In this document: piece after piece, positions 1-6,693 of the stretch | Position numbering within the stretch: position 1 is the first letter of the stretch | Layout of the letters: the number at the start of each line of letters is the position of its first letter | Assembly (NCBI GenBank): GCA_947245315.1 | Contig: CAMXNV010000044.1 | Location: 1 to 12,380 of the forward strand | Direction of reading: 5' to 3' | Length of the DNA stretch: 12,380 bases | Source of the DNA: an uncultured Oscillibacter sp. | Lineage (GTDB): Bacteria; Bacillota; Clostridia; Oscillospirales; Oscillospiraceae | Notes under the pieces: generated by a model | Seen by the model: the letters and a program-made list of their open reading frames with translations, nothing else | What the model was told of the DNA's origin: nothing | Database searches by the model: none | Position numbers and translations under genes: made by a program

Positions 1-16
1 ATAGCTAAAGCTTTTT

Positions 17-48
17 AGAACCACCAGCACTGCTGGTGGTTTTCTTTT
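17..48 (+). terminator. rho-independent terminator of an upstream gene outside the window
   Basis: An 11-bp inverted repeat (19-29 with 31-41, one central base; in practice about 9 bp of stem with a short loop) is followed on the plus strand by a T-rich run (40-48, one C inside). The T-run is on the plus side only, so it should end a plus-strand transcript entering from the left. The gene it serves is not in the window. Seen directly; its function is inferred. Confidence 0.75.
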
Positions 49-50
49 AC

Positions 51-86
51 AAAAAAAGATGCCCGGGGCGGTCCCCCGGACATCTT
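51..86 (-). terminator. rho-independent terminator of the Sel1-repeat gene
   Basis: Read on the minus strand, a long hairpin (pairs 56-61 with 81-86 and 63-68 with 74-79, one internal mismatch) is followed by seven T residues (57-51). It starts 5 bp after the stop codon of the Sel1-repeat gene. The plus-strand terminator at 17-48 faces it, so the two neighbouring transcription units converge here. Confidence 0.85.
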
Positions 87-91
87 CTGGT

Positions 92-2488
92 TCACTTCTT
101 CTTGCCGAACAGGCCCTTGAAAAAGCTGCCCTTCTCCGGGGGCTTTTTCTCCGGCTGCTTCTTCTTCGAAAGCTCCGGGGCGGGGCCGTTTTTCAGGCGC
201 TCCAGGGCCTCCACGGCGTGGCGGAAGTCCTGCCTGGCGGAGGCCTCGTAGAGCTCCCGGGCCCGCTCCACGCTGGGGGGCACGCCCTTGCCGTGCTCGT
301 AGCACCAGCCCAGGAGGTACTGGCCCCGGGGCTGGCCCTGCTCCGCGGCCTGGCGGTACCAGGTGACGGCGTTCTCCCAGCTCTGGGGGACGCCCTCGCC
401 GGTCTCGTAGAGGTAGCCCAGGCTGCAAGCGCCGGAGGCGTCCCCGGCCTCGGCGGCCTTCTGGTACCAGGCGGCGGCCTGGGCGGTGTCCTTCTTCACC
501 CCCTGGCCCGCCTCGCAGCAGCGGCCATAGCTGCACATGGCCCGGGGATAGCCCGCCTCGGCGGCCAGCTTGTAGAGCCGGGCGGCCTCCTCGAGGTCCT
601 GCCCCACCCCCTGGCCGGTCTCGTAGAGATAGGCCAGGCCGCACTGGCCGGGGGGATCGTCCCGCCCGGCGGCCTGGCGGTACCAGGCGGCGGCGGTCTC
701 GAAGTCCTGCTCCACCCCCTGGCCGTCCTCATAGCACAGGCCCAGGCTGCACATGGCCCGGGCGGAGCCCCGCCCGGCGGCCCGCCGGTACCAGCTCACG
801 GCCTCGGCGGCGTCCTGCTCCACGGCCTTGCCGCACTGGTAGAACACGCCCACGCAGAAGAGACCCCGGGGATCCTCCTGCTCGGCGGCCTTGCGGTACC
901 AGTGGAGGGCCCGGTTCAGGTTGGCCTCCACGCCCTTGCCGTGCTCATAGCACCAGGCCAGGCAGCACATGGCCCGGGGGAAGCCCTGCCGGGCGGAGGC
1001 GCTGTACCACTTCACGGCCTCCTCCCAGCTCTGCTCCACGCCCTGGCCGGTCTCGTAGAGGAAGCCCAGGTTGCACTGGCCCGGGGGGTTCCCCTGCTCG
1101 GCGGCCTGCCGGTAGAGCTCCGCCGCCTTCTCCAGGCTCTGGGGCACGCCCTCGCCCCGCTCGTAGCACACGCCCAGGTCACACAGGGCGGGAACGGAGC
1201 CCGCGTCGGCGGCCTTCTGGTATCCGGCGGCGGCCCGGACCTGGTCCTGGGGCACGCCGATGCCGTAGTCATAGGCCCGGGCCACGCTGAACAGGCCCCG
1301 GGGGTCCCCCTGCCCGGCGGCCTTCTCGTACCAGCGGAAGGCCTCCTCGGGGTTCTTCTCCACGCCCTTGCCGTACTCATAGCACCAGGCCAGGTTGCAC
1401 ATGCCCCTGGGGAGCCCCGCGGCGGCGGACTTGCGATACCAGTCCACGGCCTGCTCCCAGCTCTGCTCCACGCCCTCGCCGGTCTCGTAGAGGAAGCCCA
1501 GGCAGCACATGCCGTCCTCGTCCCCCTGCTCGGCGGCCTGGCGGTAGAGGTCCGCGGCGGCGGTCTTGTTCATGGGGAGGCCCCGGCCCCGCTCGTAGCA
1601 CAGGCCCAGGCAGAGCTGGCCCCGGGGATAGCCCTGGTCGGCGGCGGACTGGTAGAGCCGGACGGCGGCGGCGTAGTCCTTCTTCACGCCCTGGCCGTGC
1701 TCATAGCACCAGGCCAGGTTGCACATGGCCCGGGGATAGCCCTTGTCGGCGGCCTTCCGGTACCAGTCCACGGCCTGCTCCCAGCTCTGCTCCACGCCCC
1801 GTCCGGCCTCGTAGAGGAAGCCCAGGCAGCACATGCCCGGGGCGTTGCCCTGCTCGGCGGCGGCGGCGTACCACTTGGCGGCCTGGGCCAGGTCCTGCTC
1901 CACGCCCATGCCGAACTCCAGGCAGCGCCCCAGCTCCGTCTGGGCGCCGGGGTAGCCCATCCAGGCGGCGGACTGGTACCACTTGGCGGCCTCCTCGTCG
2001 TCCTGGTCCACGCCGCTGCCCCGGCGATAGGCCTCGGCCAGGAGGAACTGGGCCCGGGGGAAGCCCTGCTCGGCTCCCCGGCGGAAGCACTTGAGGGCCT
2101 TGTCATAGTCCTGTTCCACGCCGATGCCGTATGTATAGCAGTACCCCAGGTTGGTCAGGGCGGGCATGTACTCCTGCTCCGCCGCCTGGGCGTAGAGCAT
2201 CACGGCCTGGGTGGGGTCCGCCTCCACGCCCACGCCGGCCTCCAGGCACCAGCCCAGGTTGGTCAGGCCCAGGGGGTCGTTCAGGGCGGCGGCCCGCTGG
2301 TAGCAGGCCAGGGCGTCGGTCTCCCGCTTGTCGTCCACGGCCTGGTTGCCCAGGTTCACCCAGTCCCCGGCGGTCATCTCGTCCTCGGTCAGGGCAATAA
2401 AGAAGGTCCCCCCGCAGCGGGGGCAGACGTCCGGCTCCTCCTCGGCCACGAAGCCGCAGTCCGGATTCTCGCAGCGATAGAAATCCAT
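92..2488 (-). CDS. Sel1-repeat protein with N-terminal zinc ribbon and basic C-terminal tail
   Basis: This 798-residue protein has no signal peptide or membrane segment and is probably cytoplasmic. Residues 1-30 hold a zinc ribbon (C6, C11, C22, C25). Residues 41-74 form a TPR-like half unit. Residues 75-758 are exactly 19 Sel1 repeats of 36 residues each, with no insertions or deletions (pattern LG-CYE-G-GV-QD---A--WY--AA-QG-P-A). Residues 759-798 are a Lys/Pro-rich tail ending FFKGLFGKKK. Sel1 repeats form alpha-solenoids that act as protein-binding scaffolds; the partner here is unknown. The start at 2488 is chosen because GGGAGGA lies 6 bp upstream; the longer open frame would overlap ttcA. 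The gene lies 13 bp after ttcA, so it is probably cotranscribed with it. I count 35 cysteines, many in the repeat cores, which is high for this family. Sel1 fold: very sure. Role: not known. Confidence 0.93.
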   Translation of the reverse strand: MDFYRCENPDCGFVAEEEPDVCPRCGGTFFIALTEDEMTAGDWVNLGNQAVDDKRETDALACYQRAAALNDPLGLTNLGWCLEAGVGVEADPTQAVMLYAQAAEQEYMPALTNLGYCYTYGIGVEQDYDKALKCFRRGAEQGFPRAQFLLAEAYRRGSGVDQDDEEAAKWYQSAAWMGYPGAQTELGRCLEFGMGVEQDLAQAAKWYAAAAEQGNAPGMCCLGFLYEAGRGVEQSWEQAVDWYRKAADKGYPRAMCNLAWCYEHGQGVKKDYAAAVRLYQSAADQGYPRGQLCLGLCYERGRGLPMNKTAAADLYRQAAEQGDEDGMCCLGFLYETGEGVEQSWEQAVDWYRKSAAAGLPRGMCNLAWCYEYGKGVEKNPEEAFRWYEKAAGQGDPRGLFSVARAYDYGIGVPQDQVRAAAGYQKAADAGSVPALCDLGVCYERGEGVPQSLEKAAELYRQAAEQGNPPGQCNLGFLYETGQGVEQSWEEAVKWYSASARQGFPRAMCCLAWCYEHGKGVEANLNRALHWYRKAAEQEDPRGLFCVGVFYQCGKAVEQDAAEAVSWYRRAAGRGSARAMCSLGLCYEDGQGVEQDFETAAAWYRQAAGRDDPPGQCGLAYLYETGQGVGQDLEEAARLYKLAAEAGYPRAMCSYGRCCEAGQGVKKDTAQAAAWYQKAAEAGDASGACSLGYLYETGEGVPQSWENAVTWYRQAAEQGQPRGQYLLGWCYEHGKGVPPSVERARELYEASARQDFRHAVEALERLKNGPAPELSKKKQPEKKPPEKGSFFKGLFGKKK
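215..2266 (-). repeat. 19 tandem 108-bp coding repeats (Sel1 units)
   Basis: The repeats fill 2,052 bp, which is 19 x 108 bp with perfect period. At DNA level some units are much closer than others. Units 5 and 8 share long near-identical stretches (around 1741-1830 and 1417-1510), and units 6 and 9 follow them in the same order, consistent with duplication of a three-unit, 324-bp block. Units 12-13 and 18-19 repeat the same two-unit theme. The repeats are in-frame coding sequence, not a mobile element. Confidence 0.9.
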
Positions 2489-2501
2489 GTGTGTTCCTCC
2501 C

Positions 2502-3374
2502 TTACGCATCCGCTCCGCCGCCGAAGACGGGGGAGCTGTTGTATAAATCGTTGAAGCCAAAGGCGCGGCCCCGGTGCTTGAAGCCCGGGAAGGTGTCCAG
2601 CTGGACGCCGTGAATGGCCCGGAAAATGCTCTTTTCAATGTTGGGATTGGTCTTTTTCAGCTCCCGCAGGAGGAGCTTGATCTCCTGGCGCTTGCTCTCG
2701 CCCACGCCGTCCCCGGAGGCGTCCCGGCTCTCGGTGAAGCGGCAGGCGCACTGGAGGAAGCGCAGATCGTTGTAGTCCCGCCAGCGGAGCACGGCGTCCT
2801 CGTGGACGCAGTACAGGGGCCGGATCAGCTCCAGCCCGGGGAAGTTCTTGCTCCGGAGCTTAGGGGGCATGGCCTGGAGCTGAGCGCCGTAGAAGAGGCC
2901 CAGCAGGGTGGTCTCGATGACGTCGGAGAAGTGGTGCCCCAGGGCGATCTTGTTGCAGCCCAGCTCCTGCGCTTTCGCGTAGAGACACCCCCGGCGCATC
3001 CGGGCGCAGAGGTAGCAGGGATTCTTCTCCACTTGGACGGTGACGTCGAAGATATCGCTCTGAAAGACCGTCAGGGGAACCCCCAGCCGCCGGGCGTTCT
3101 CCTCCAGCAGCAGCCGGTTGGCGGGGTTGTACCCGGGGTCCATGGCCAGGAAGACCAGCTCAAAGGGCCGCTCGGTGTGCTTCTGGAGCTCCTGCATCAA
3201 TTTCGCCAGGACCATGGAGTCTTTGCCGCCGGAGACACAGACGGCGATCCGGTCCCCGGGGGAGACGAGCTCATAGCGCTTGACGGCGGCGATAAAGGGA
3301 TTCCAGAGGGATTTGCGATAGGTTTTAATGAGACTGCGCTCAGCAATCTCCCGAGGAGAGAGCTCACGGGACAT
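2502..3374 (-). CDS. ttcA: TtcA-like tRNA 2-thiocytidine synthetase (PP-loop ATPase)
   Basis: This 290-residue protein belongs to the N-type ATP pyrophosphatases. The PP-loop SGGKDS is at residues 48-53. A Cys-X2-Cys pair (C120, C123) and a later cysteine pair (C209, C211) match the three cysteines that hold the Fe-S cluster in TtcA. GHHFSDVIETTLLGLFYG (146-163) and MPPKL (169-173) also fit TtcA closely. TtcA adenylates C32 of certain tRNAs and replaces its oxygen with sulfur, in the cytoplasm. The length is near the usual 300 or so. The start at 3374 has GGAGG 6 bp upstream; the open frame extends 29 codons further but has no comparable site. A 289-bp hairpin-rich spacer separates it from cls; the Sel1 gene follows 13 bp downstream. 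Family: sure. The exact substrate is less so, because PP-loop paralogues are common in Clostridia. Confidence 0.82.
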   Translation of the reverse strand: MSRELSPREIAERSLIKTYRKSLWNPFIAAVKRYELVSPGDRIAVCVSGGKDSMVLAKLMQELQKHTERPFELVFLAMDPGYNPANRLLLEENARRLGVPLTVFQSDIFDVTVQVEKNPCYLCARMRRGCLYAKAQELGCNKIALGHHFSDVIETTLLGLFYGAQLQAMPPKLRSKNFPGLELIRPLYCVHEDAVLRWRDYNDLRFLQCACRFTESRDASGDGVGESKRQEIKLLLRELKKTNPNIEKSIFRAIHGVQLDTFPGFKHRGRAFGFNDLYNSSPVFGGGADA

Positions 3375-3445
3375 AGAAAACCTCCGGAAAGGGATTTTTA
3401 AAAGAAGGTCACAAAGCCGCCTCACGGCACAGCTCCCCGCGCCCC

Positions 3446-3622
3446 GCGAAACGGCCGGCAAAGCCGCCGTTTCGCCGGAGGGTCCAGGGGACCCAGGTCC
3501 CCTGGTTTCTCCGCCCAGCGGAGAAATAAAATTGAATCATTTTCCTGACGACATGCGCGTCAGGAAAATACCTCGACCCCAGCCGCCTTGGGCGGCGGCT
3601 CCAGTGACCGACGTCACTGGAG
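3446..3622. repeat. cluster of six consecutive inverted repeats between cls and ttcA
   Basis: Six perfect inverted repeats stand one after another. A: 3446-3455/3466-3475 (10 bp). B: 3484-3493/3496-3505 (10 bp, 2-nt centre). C: 3506-3514/3518-3526 (9 bp). D: 3539-3550/3558-3569 (12 bp, 7-nt loop). E: 3582-3587/3591-3596 (6 bp; alternative 7 bp 3581-3587/3594-3600). F: 3599-3608/3613-3622 (10 bp, 4-nt loop). B and C abut, and so do E and F. None has a clear T-run on the minus strand, so they are not plain terminators of cls. GGCGGC of E could also pair with GCCGCC in A (3463-3468), allowing an alternative long-range fold. They lie in the transcribed direction between cls and ttcA. The spacer 3375-3663 holds no gene that I can support. 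Confidence 0.85.
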
Positions 3623-3663
3623 GGGGGAATCCAAAGGGGGGACGAAGTCTCCTCTTTGAGCCC

Positions 3664-5238
3664 TCACAGCCAGATTGCCCCCAACCGAAAAACCGAAGCG
3701 CACATCTTCCGGAACCAGGAGCGCTTGCTCCAGTCCTCCAGGGTGTAGGGGCGGCTCTCGGCCAGGATGCCGTCCAGGTCCTCCAGCAGCTCCTCCACCA
3801 CGGGCATGTGGTAGAGCAGCACGCCGCATTCGTAGTGGAGCTGGAAGGTCCGGTAGTCCATGTTGGTGCTGCCCACCAGGGCCACCTCCCGGTCCACCAT
3901 GACGCTCTTGGAGTGGAGGAAGCCCGGGGCGTACTTGTAGATTTTCACCCCGTGGCTCAGCAGCTCCCCCCAGTAGGTCTCGGCCACCATGTAGGTGAAC
4001 TTGTGGTGGTCCGGCACGCCGGGGATGAACAGACGCACGTCCACGCCGCCGTCGGCGGCGATGCACAGGGCCTTCTGCATGGACTCCTCCACGGCATAGT
4101 AGGGCGTGGTGAGGTAGAGCATCTTCTGAGCCGAGGCGATGAGCTGCAAATAGACCTCCTCAATGGGGTTGTCCGGGTTGTTCAGCGGCCCGTCGGTGAA
4201 GGGCTGGCAGTACCCCGGGAGCTTCTCCAGCTCGTGGCGGGGCCTGTAATAGTCGTCCTCGTTGTGGAAGGAGCCCCCCATCATCTTCCACATCTGCATG
4301 AACTGGGTGGCGAAGCCCCAGACCCCCTCGCCCTCAATGCGGACGGCGGAGTCCTTCCAGTGGCCGAAGCGGACAATCAGGTTGGCGTATTCGTCGGCGA
4401 TGTTGATGCCCCCGGTGTAGGCAAACTGCCCGTCTATGACGGCGATCTTCCGGTGGTCCCGGTAGTTGAAATAAATCCGGTTGATATAGCGGTGAACGGG
4501 GTTGAAGGTCTTGACCTCGATCCCCGCGTTCTGGAGGGCCTGGAGGGACTCGTCGGAGAAGCGGGTGAGGTTGCCGAAGTCGTCAAAGGTGACGTGAATC
4601 TCCACCCCGGCGGCGGCCCGCTCCTTGAGCACGGCGAAGATGCGGTCCCAGAGCTGTCCCTCCGCCAGGATGTAGTACTCCAGGAAGATATAGATTTCCG
4701 CCCGCTCCAGGTGGGCGATAAGGTCCTCAAAAAACTCAGCGCCCTCCTTGAAGTACGCGGCGTCGGTGTTCCGGTAGAGCAGGAAGCCCCGCTTCTCCAG
4801 GTAGCCCGCCAGGCGGCCCCAGGAGGGGGACTGCCGCCGGAGCCGGGCCAGGTTGATCTCGCTGGTCATGCGCTGGCTGTCCCGGCAGGGAATGGAGGGC
4901 ACCTTCCGCAGGCTGAGCTGCTTGGCCTGGTGGGTTCCGCCCCAGAGGCAGAAGAGGATCATGCCCGACACGGGCATGGCCAGCAGCAGGCACATCCAGA
5001 CCAGCTTATAGGTGGGGCTGCCGGGGCGCTGGTACACCCGGATGGCCAGGGCCGCGCCGGCGATGAGCAGCAGGGCGTAGACAAAGCTGGAGTATTCCGC
5101 CAGGAGGAAGGAGATCAGCAGCGAGGTGGCGATCTGGACGATAACCGTCAGGGCGCACATGGACAGGCTGGTGAAAGCGGAGATCTTCCGCTCGGTCCGC
5201 TCCTCGATGGGGGGAATGTGGGGAATGTTTTTATGCAT
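3664..5238 (-). CDS. cls: cardiolipin synthase (phospholipase D superfamily)
   Basis: This 524-residue membrane enzyme condenses phosphatidylglycerol molecules to cardiolipin and glycerol on the cytoplasmic membrane. Hydrophobic segments lie at about 28-48, 53-69 and 78-99, followed by two phospholipase D domains. The HKD motifs are complete: H262, K264, D269 and H442, K444, D449, each followed by the expected glycine/Ser-Asn stretch (TGGIN at 275-279; GSTNMDYRTF at 456-465). Length and order match bacterial Cls of the Gram-positive type. The start at 5238 has AGGAGG 9 bp upstream and a good promoter beyond it. The gene heads a minus-strand run towards ttcA and the Sel1 gene; whether transcription passes through the hairpin cluster is not shown. 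Nothing in the coding sequence is broken. Confidence 0.96.
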   Translation of the reverse strand: MHKNIPHIPPIEERTERKISAFTSLSMCALTVIVQIATSLLISFLLAEYSSFVYALLLIAGAALAIRVYQRPGSPTYKLVWMCLLLAMPVSGMILFCLWGGTHQAKQLSLRKVPSIPCRDSQRMTSEINLARLRRQSPSWGRLAGYLEKRGFLLYRNTDAAYFKEGAEFFEDLIAHLERAEIYIFLEYYILAEGQLWDRIFAVLKERAAAGVEIHVTFDDFGNLTRFSDESLQALQNAGIEVKTFNPVHRYINRIYFNYRDHRKIAVIDGQFAYTGGINIADEYANLIVRFGHWKDSAVRIEGEGVWGFATQFMQMWKMMGGSFHNEDDYYRPRHELEKLPGYCQPFTDGPLNNPDNPIEEVYLQLIASAQKMLYLTTPYYAVEESMQKALCIAADGGVDVRLFIPGVPDHHKFTYMVAETYWGELLSHGVKIYKYAPGFLHSKSVMVDREVALVGSTNMDYRTFQLHYECGVLLYHMPVVEELLEDLDGILAESRPYTLEDWSKRSWFRKMCASVFRLGAIWL

Positions 5239-5282
5239 GAAGCCTCACCTCCTGGTTTGCAGTCTCAGCGGTTGACCTTTCT

Positions 5283-5311
5283 ATTATACAAAAAGACAGC
5301 CGGGTCTTCAA
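5283..5311 (-). promoter_or_regulatory. sigma-A type promoter of cls
   Basis: On the minus strand, TTGAAG (5311-5306) and TATAAT (5288-5283) are separated by exactly 17 bp. An A/T-only tract (5317-5339) directly upstream of the -35 box resembles an UP element. The -10 box lies 44 bp from the cls start codon. Confidence 0.82.
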
Positions 5312-5379
5312 CACCCAAATATTAAAAATAGATAAAATTCGGACAGGGGAGCGCCGGAGCGCCCGGGGAAAATAAGCGG

Positions 5380-5408
5380 TTGCCAGGCCATCGGAGAGAT
5401 GGTATAAT
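5380..5408 (+). promoter_or_regulatory. sigma-A type promoter of the solute-binding protein/chemoreceptor operon
   Basis: TTGCCA (5380-5385) and TATAAT (5403-5408) with a 17-bp spacer, 32 bp before the start codon at 5441. It is divergent from the cls promoter, with about 70 bp between the two -35 boxes. The same -35 hexamer and spacing occur at the FapA gene (8341-8369). Confidence 0.8.
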
Positions 5409-5440
5409 ATTCCGGAGACCAATGGGAAGGACGTGTCCCC

Positions 5441-6667
5441 ATGAAACGTGTGCTGCTTTATCTGCTGGCGGTGGGGCTGCTGCTGAGCGGCTGCCGCCCC
5501 CAAGAGGAGGCCCCGCCCGCCGGGGCGCCCGCTGTGGAATCCGTGTCCCTGACCGTCTGGGGCGCGGCGGAGGACCAGGCGCTGATGGAGGAGATCATCG
5601 CCTCCTTCCAACGCCGCTACGCCGGTGAGACCAATTTCCAGATCACCTACCAGACCCAGAGCGAGTCCAGCTGCAAGGACGCCCTGCTGGGCGATCTGGA
5701 GGGCGGGGCGGACGTCTTCGCCTTTGCCGACGATCAGGTGGCCGCCCTGGCCGCCGCCGGGGGCCTGGACCCCATCGAGAACCCGGGGGAGGTCCAGGGG
5801 GCCAGCCTCTCCGCCGCCGTGGAGGCCGCCAGTGTGGACGGGACCCTGTACGCCTATCCGCTGACGGCGGACAACGGCTATTTCCTCTATTACAATAAGG
5901 CCTATTTCTCCGAGGAGGACATCCGGAGCCTGAACCGCATGGCGGACGTAGCCGCCCAGGCCGGGAAGCTGGTGGTGATGGATTGGTCCTCCGCCTGGTA
6001 TGTCTACGCCTTCTTCGGCAACACGGGCCTGGAGGTGGGCTTGAACGAGGACGGGCTCACCAACTACTGCACCTGGAACAGCACGGAGAACCCCATCCGG
6101 GGCGTGGACGTGGCCCGGGCCATGCTGGACGTCGCCGCCAGCCCCGGCTTCGCCAGCCGGACGGACGAGGAGTTCCTCTCCGGCGTGCGGGACGGGTCCG
6201 TCATCGCCGGGGTCAGCGGCGTGTGGAACGACGTGGCCGTCCGGGAGGCCTGGGGGGAGGACGCCGGGGCCGCCCGGCTGCCCGCCTTTGTCTGCGCCGG
6301 GCAGGAGGTACAGATGGCCTCCTTCTCCGGGTGCAAGCTCATCGGCGTGAACGCCTATTCCCAGCATCCGGAGTGGGCCGCCCGGCTGGCGGAGTGGATC
6401 ACCAACGAGGAGAACCAGGCCCTCCGCTTCGCGGCCCGGGGCCAGGGCCCTGCCAACGTCCGGGCCGCCAACTCGCCGGAGGTACAGGCCTCCCCGGCCA
6501 TCGCGGCGCTGCTGGCCCAGTCGGAGTTCTCCCAGCTCCAGCGGGTGGGGGGCAAGTTCTGGGAGCCGGTGGCGGAGTTCGCCCAGAACCTGGCCCGGGG
6601 GAACCCCTCCGGCGGGGACCTACAGGCCCAGCTGGACCGCCTGGTTGAGGGCGTCACCGCCCGGTAG
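5441..6667 (+). CDS. extracellular solute-binding lipoprotein (ABC-type, family 1-like)
   Basis: This 408-residue protein begins with a lipoprotein signal peptide: basic start, hydrophobic 4-15, lipobox L15-S16-G17 before C18. It should be anchored on the outer face of the membrane. The mature part has the layout of sugar-type binding proteins: SLTVWGAAED (36-45), the ADVFAFADDQVAALAAAGGL block (90-109), and PLTADNGYFLYYNKAYFSEED (140-160), typical of the ligand cleft and hinge. The C-terminal lobe includes a WITNEENQALRF helix (319-330). The ligand cannot be told. The start has GGAAGG upstream and a consensus promoter. The next gene, 26 bp downstream, is a chemoreceptor, and no permease or ATPase gene is beside it. 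It may therefore present ligand to the receptor, or serve transport encoded elsewhere. Binding-protein fold: sure. Confidence 0.9.
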   Translation: MKRVLLYLLAVGLLLSGCRPQEEAPPAGAPAVESVSLTVWGAAEDQALMEEIIASFQRRYAGETNFQITYQTQSESSCKDALLGDLEGGADVFAFADDQVAALAAAGGLDPIENPGEVQGASLSAAVEAASVDGTLYAYPLTADNGYFLYYNKAYFSEEDIRSLNRMADVAAQAGKLVVMDWSSAWYVYAFFGNTGLEVGLNEDGLTNYCTWNSTENPIRGVDVARAMLDVAASPGFASRTDEEFLSGVRDGSVIAGVSGVWNDVAVREAWGEDAGAARLPAFVCAGQEVQMASFSGCKLIGVNAYSQHPEWAARLAEWITNEENQALRFAARGQGPANVRAANSPEVQASPAIAALLAQSEFSQLQRVGGKFWEPVAEFAQNLARGNPSGGDLQAQLDRLVEGVTAR

Positions 6668-6693
6668 CCGAGAGAAGACACGGAGGAGATCGC

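Noticed and set aside
215..2266. The 108-bp tandem array as a CRISPR or satellite
   Set aside because: There are no spacers; the whole array is one continuous reading frame of Sel1 units.
59..2554. An 831-codon open frame on the plus strand across the whole Sel1 gene
   Set aside because: It is an antisense shadow. The GC-rich, regular repeat codons suppress stops on the other strand; its protein is a low-complexity G/A/L/V/P repeat with no recognisable fold and no ribosome binding site.
3484..3510. Hairpin B plus TTTCT as a plus-strand terminator
   Set aside because: The T-run is only three residues, no plus-strand gene ends here, and the adjoining bases form the arm of the next hairpin.
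3328..5325. A 665-codon plus-strand frame opposite cls and the hairpin spacer
   Set aside because: Antisense to a clear Cls with both HKD motifs; composition is low complexity and it runs through the spacer hairpins without a start signal.
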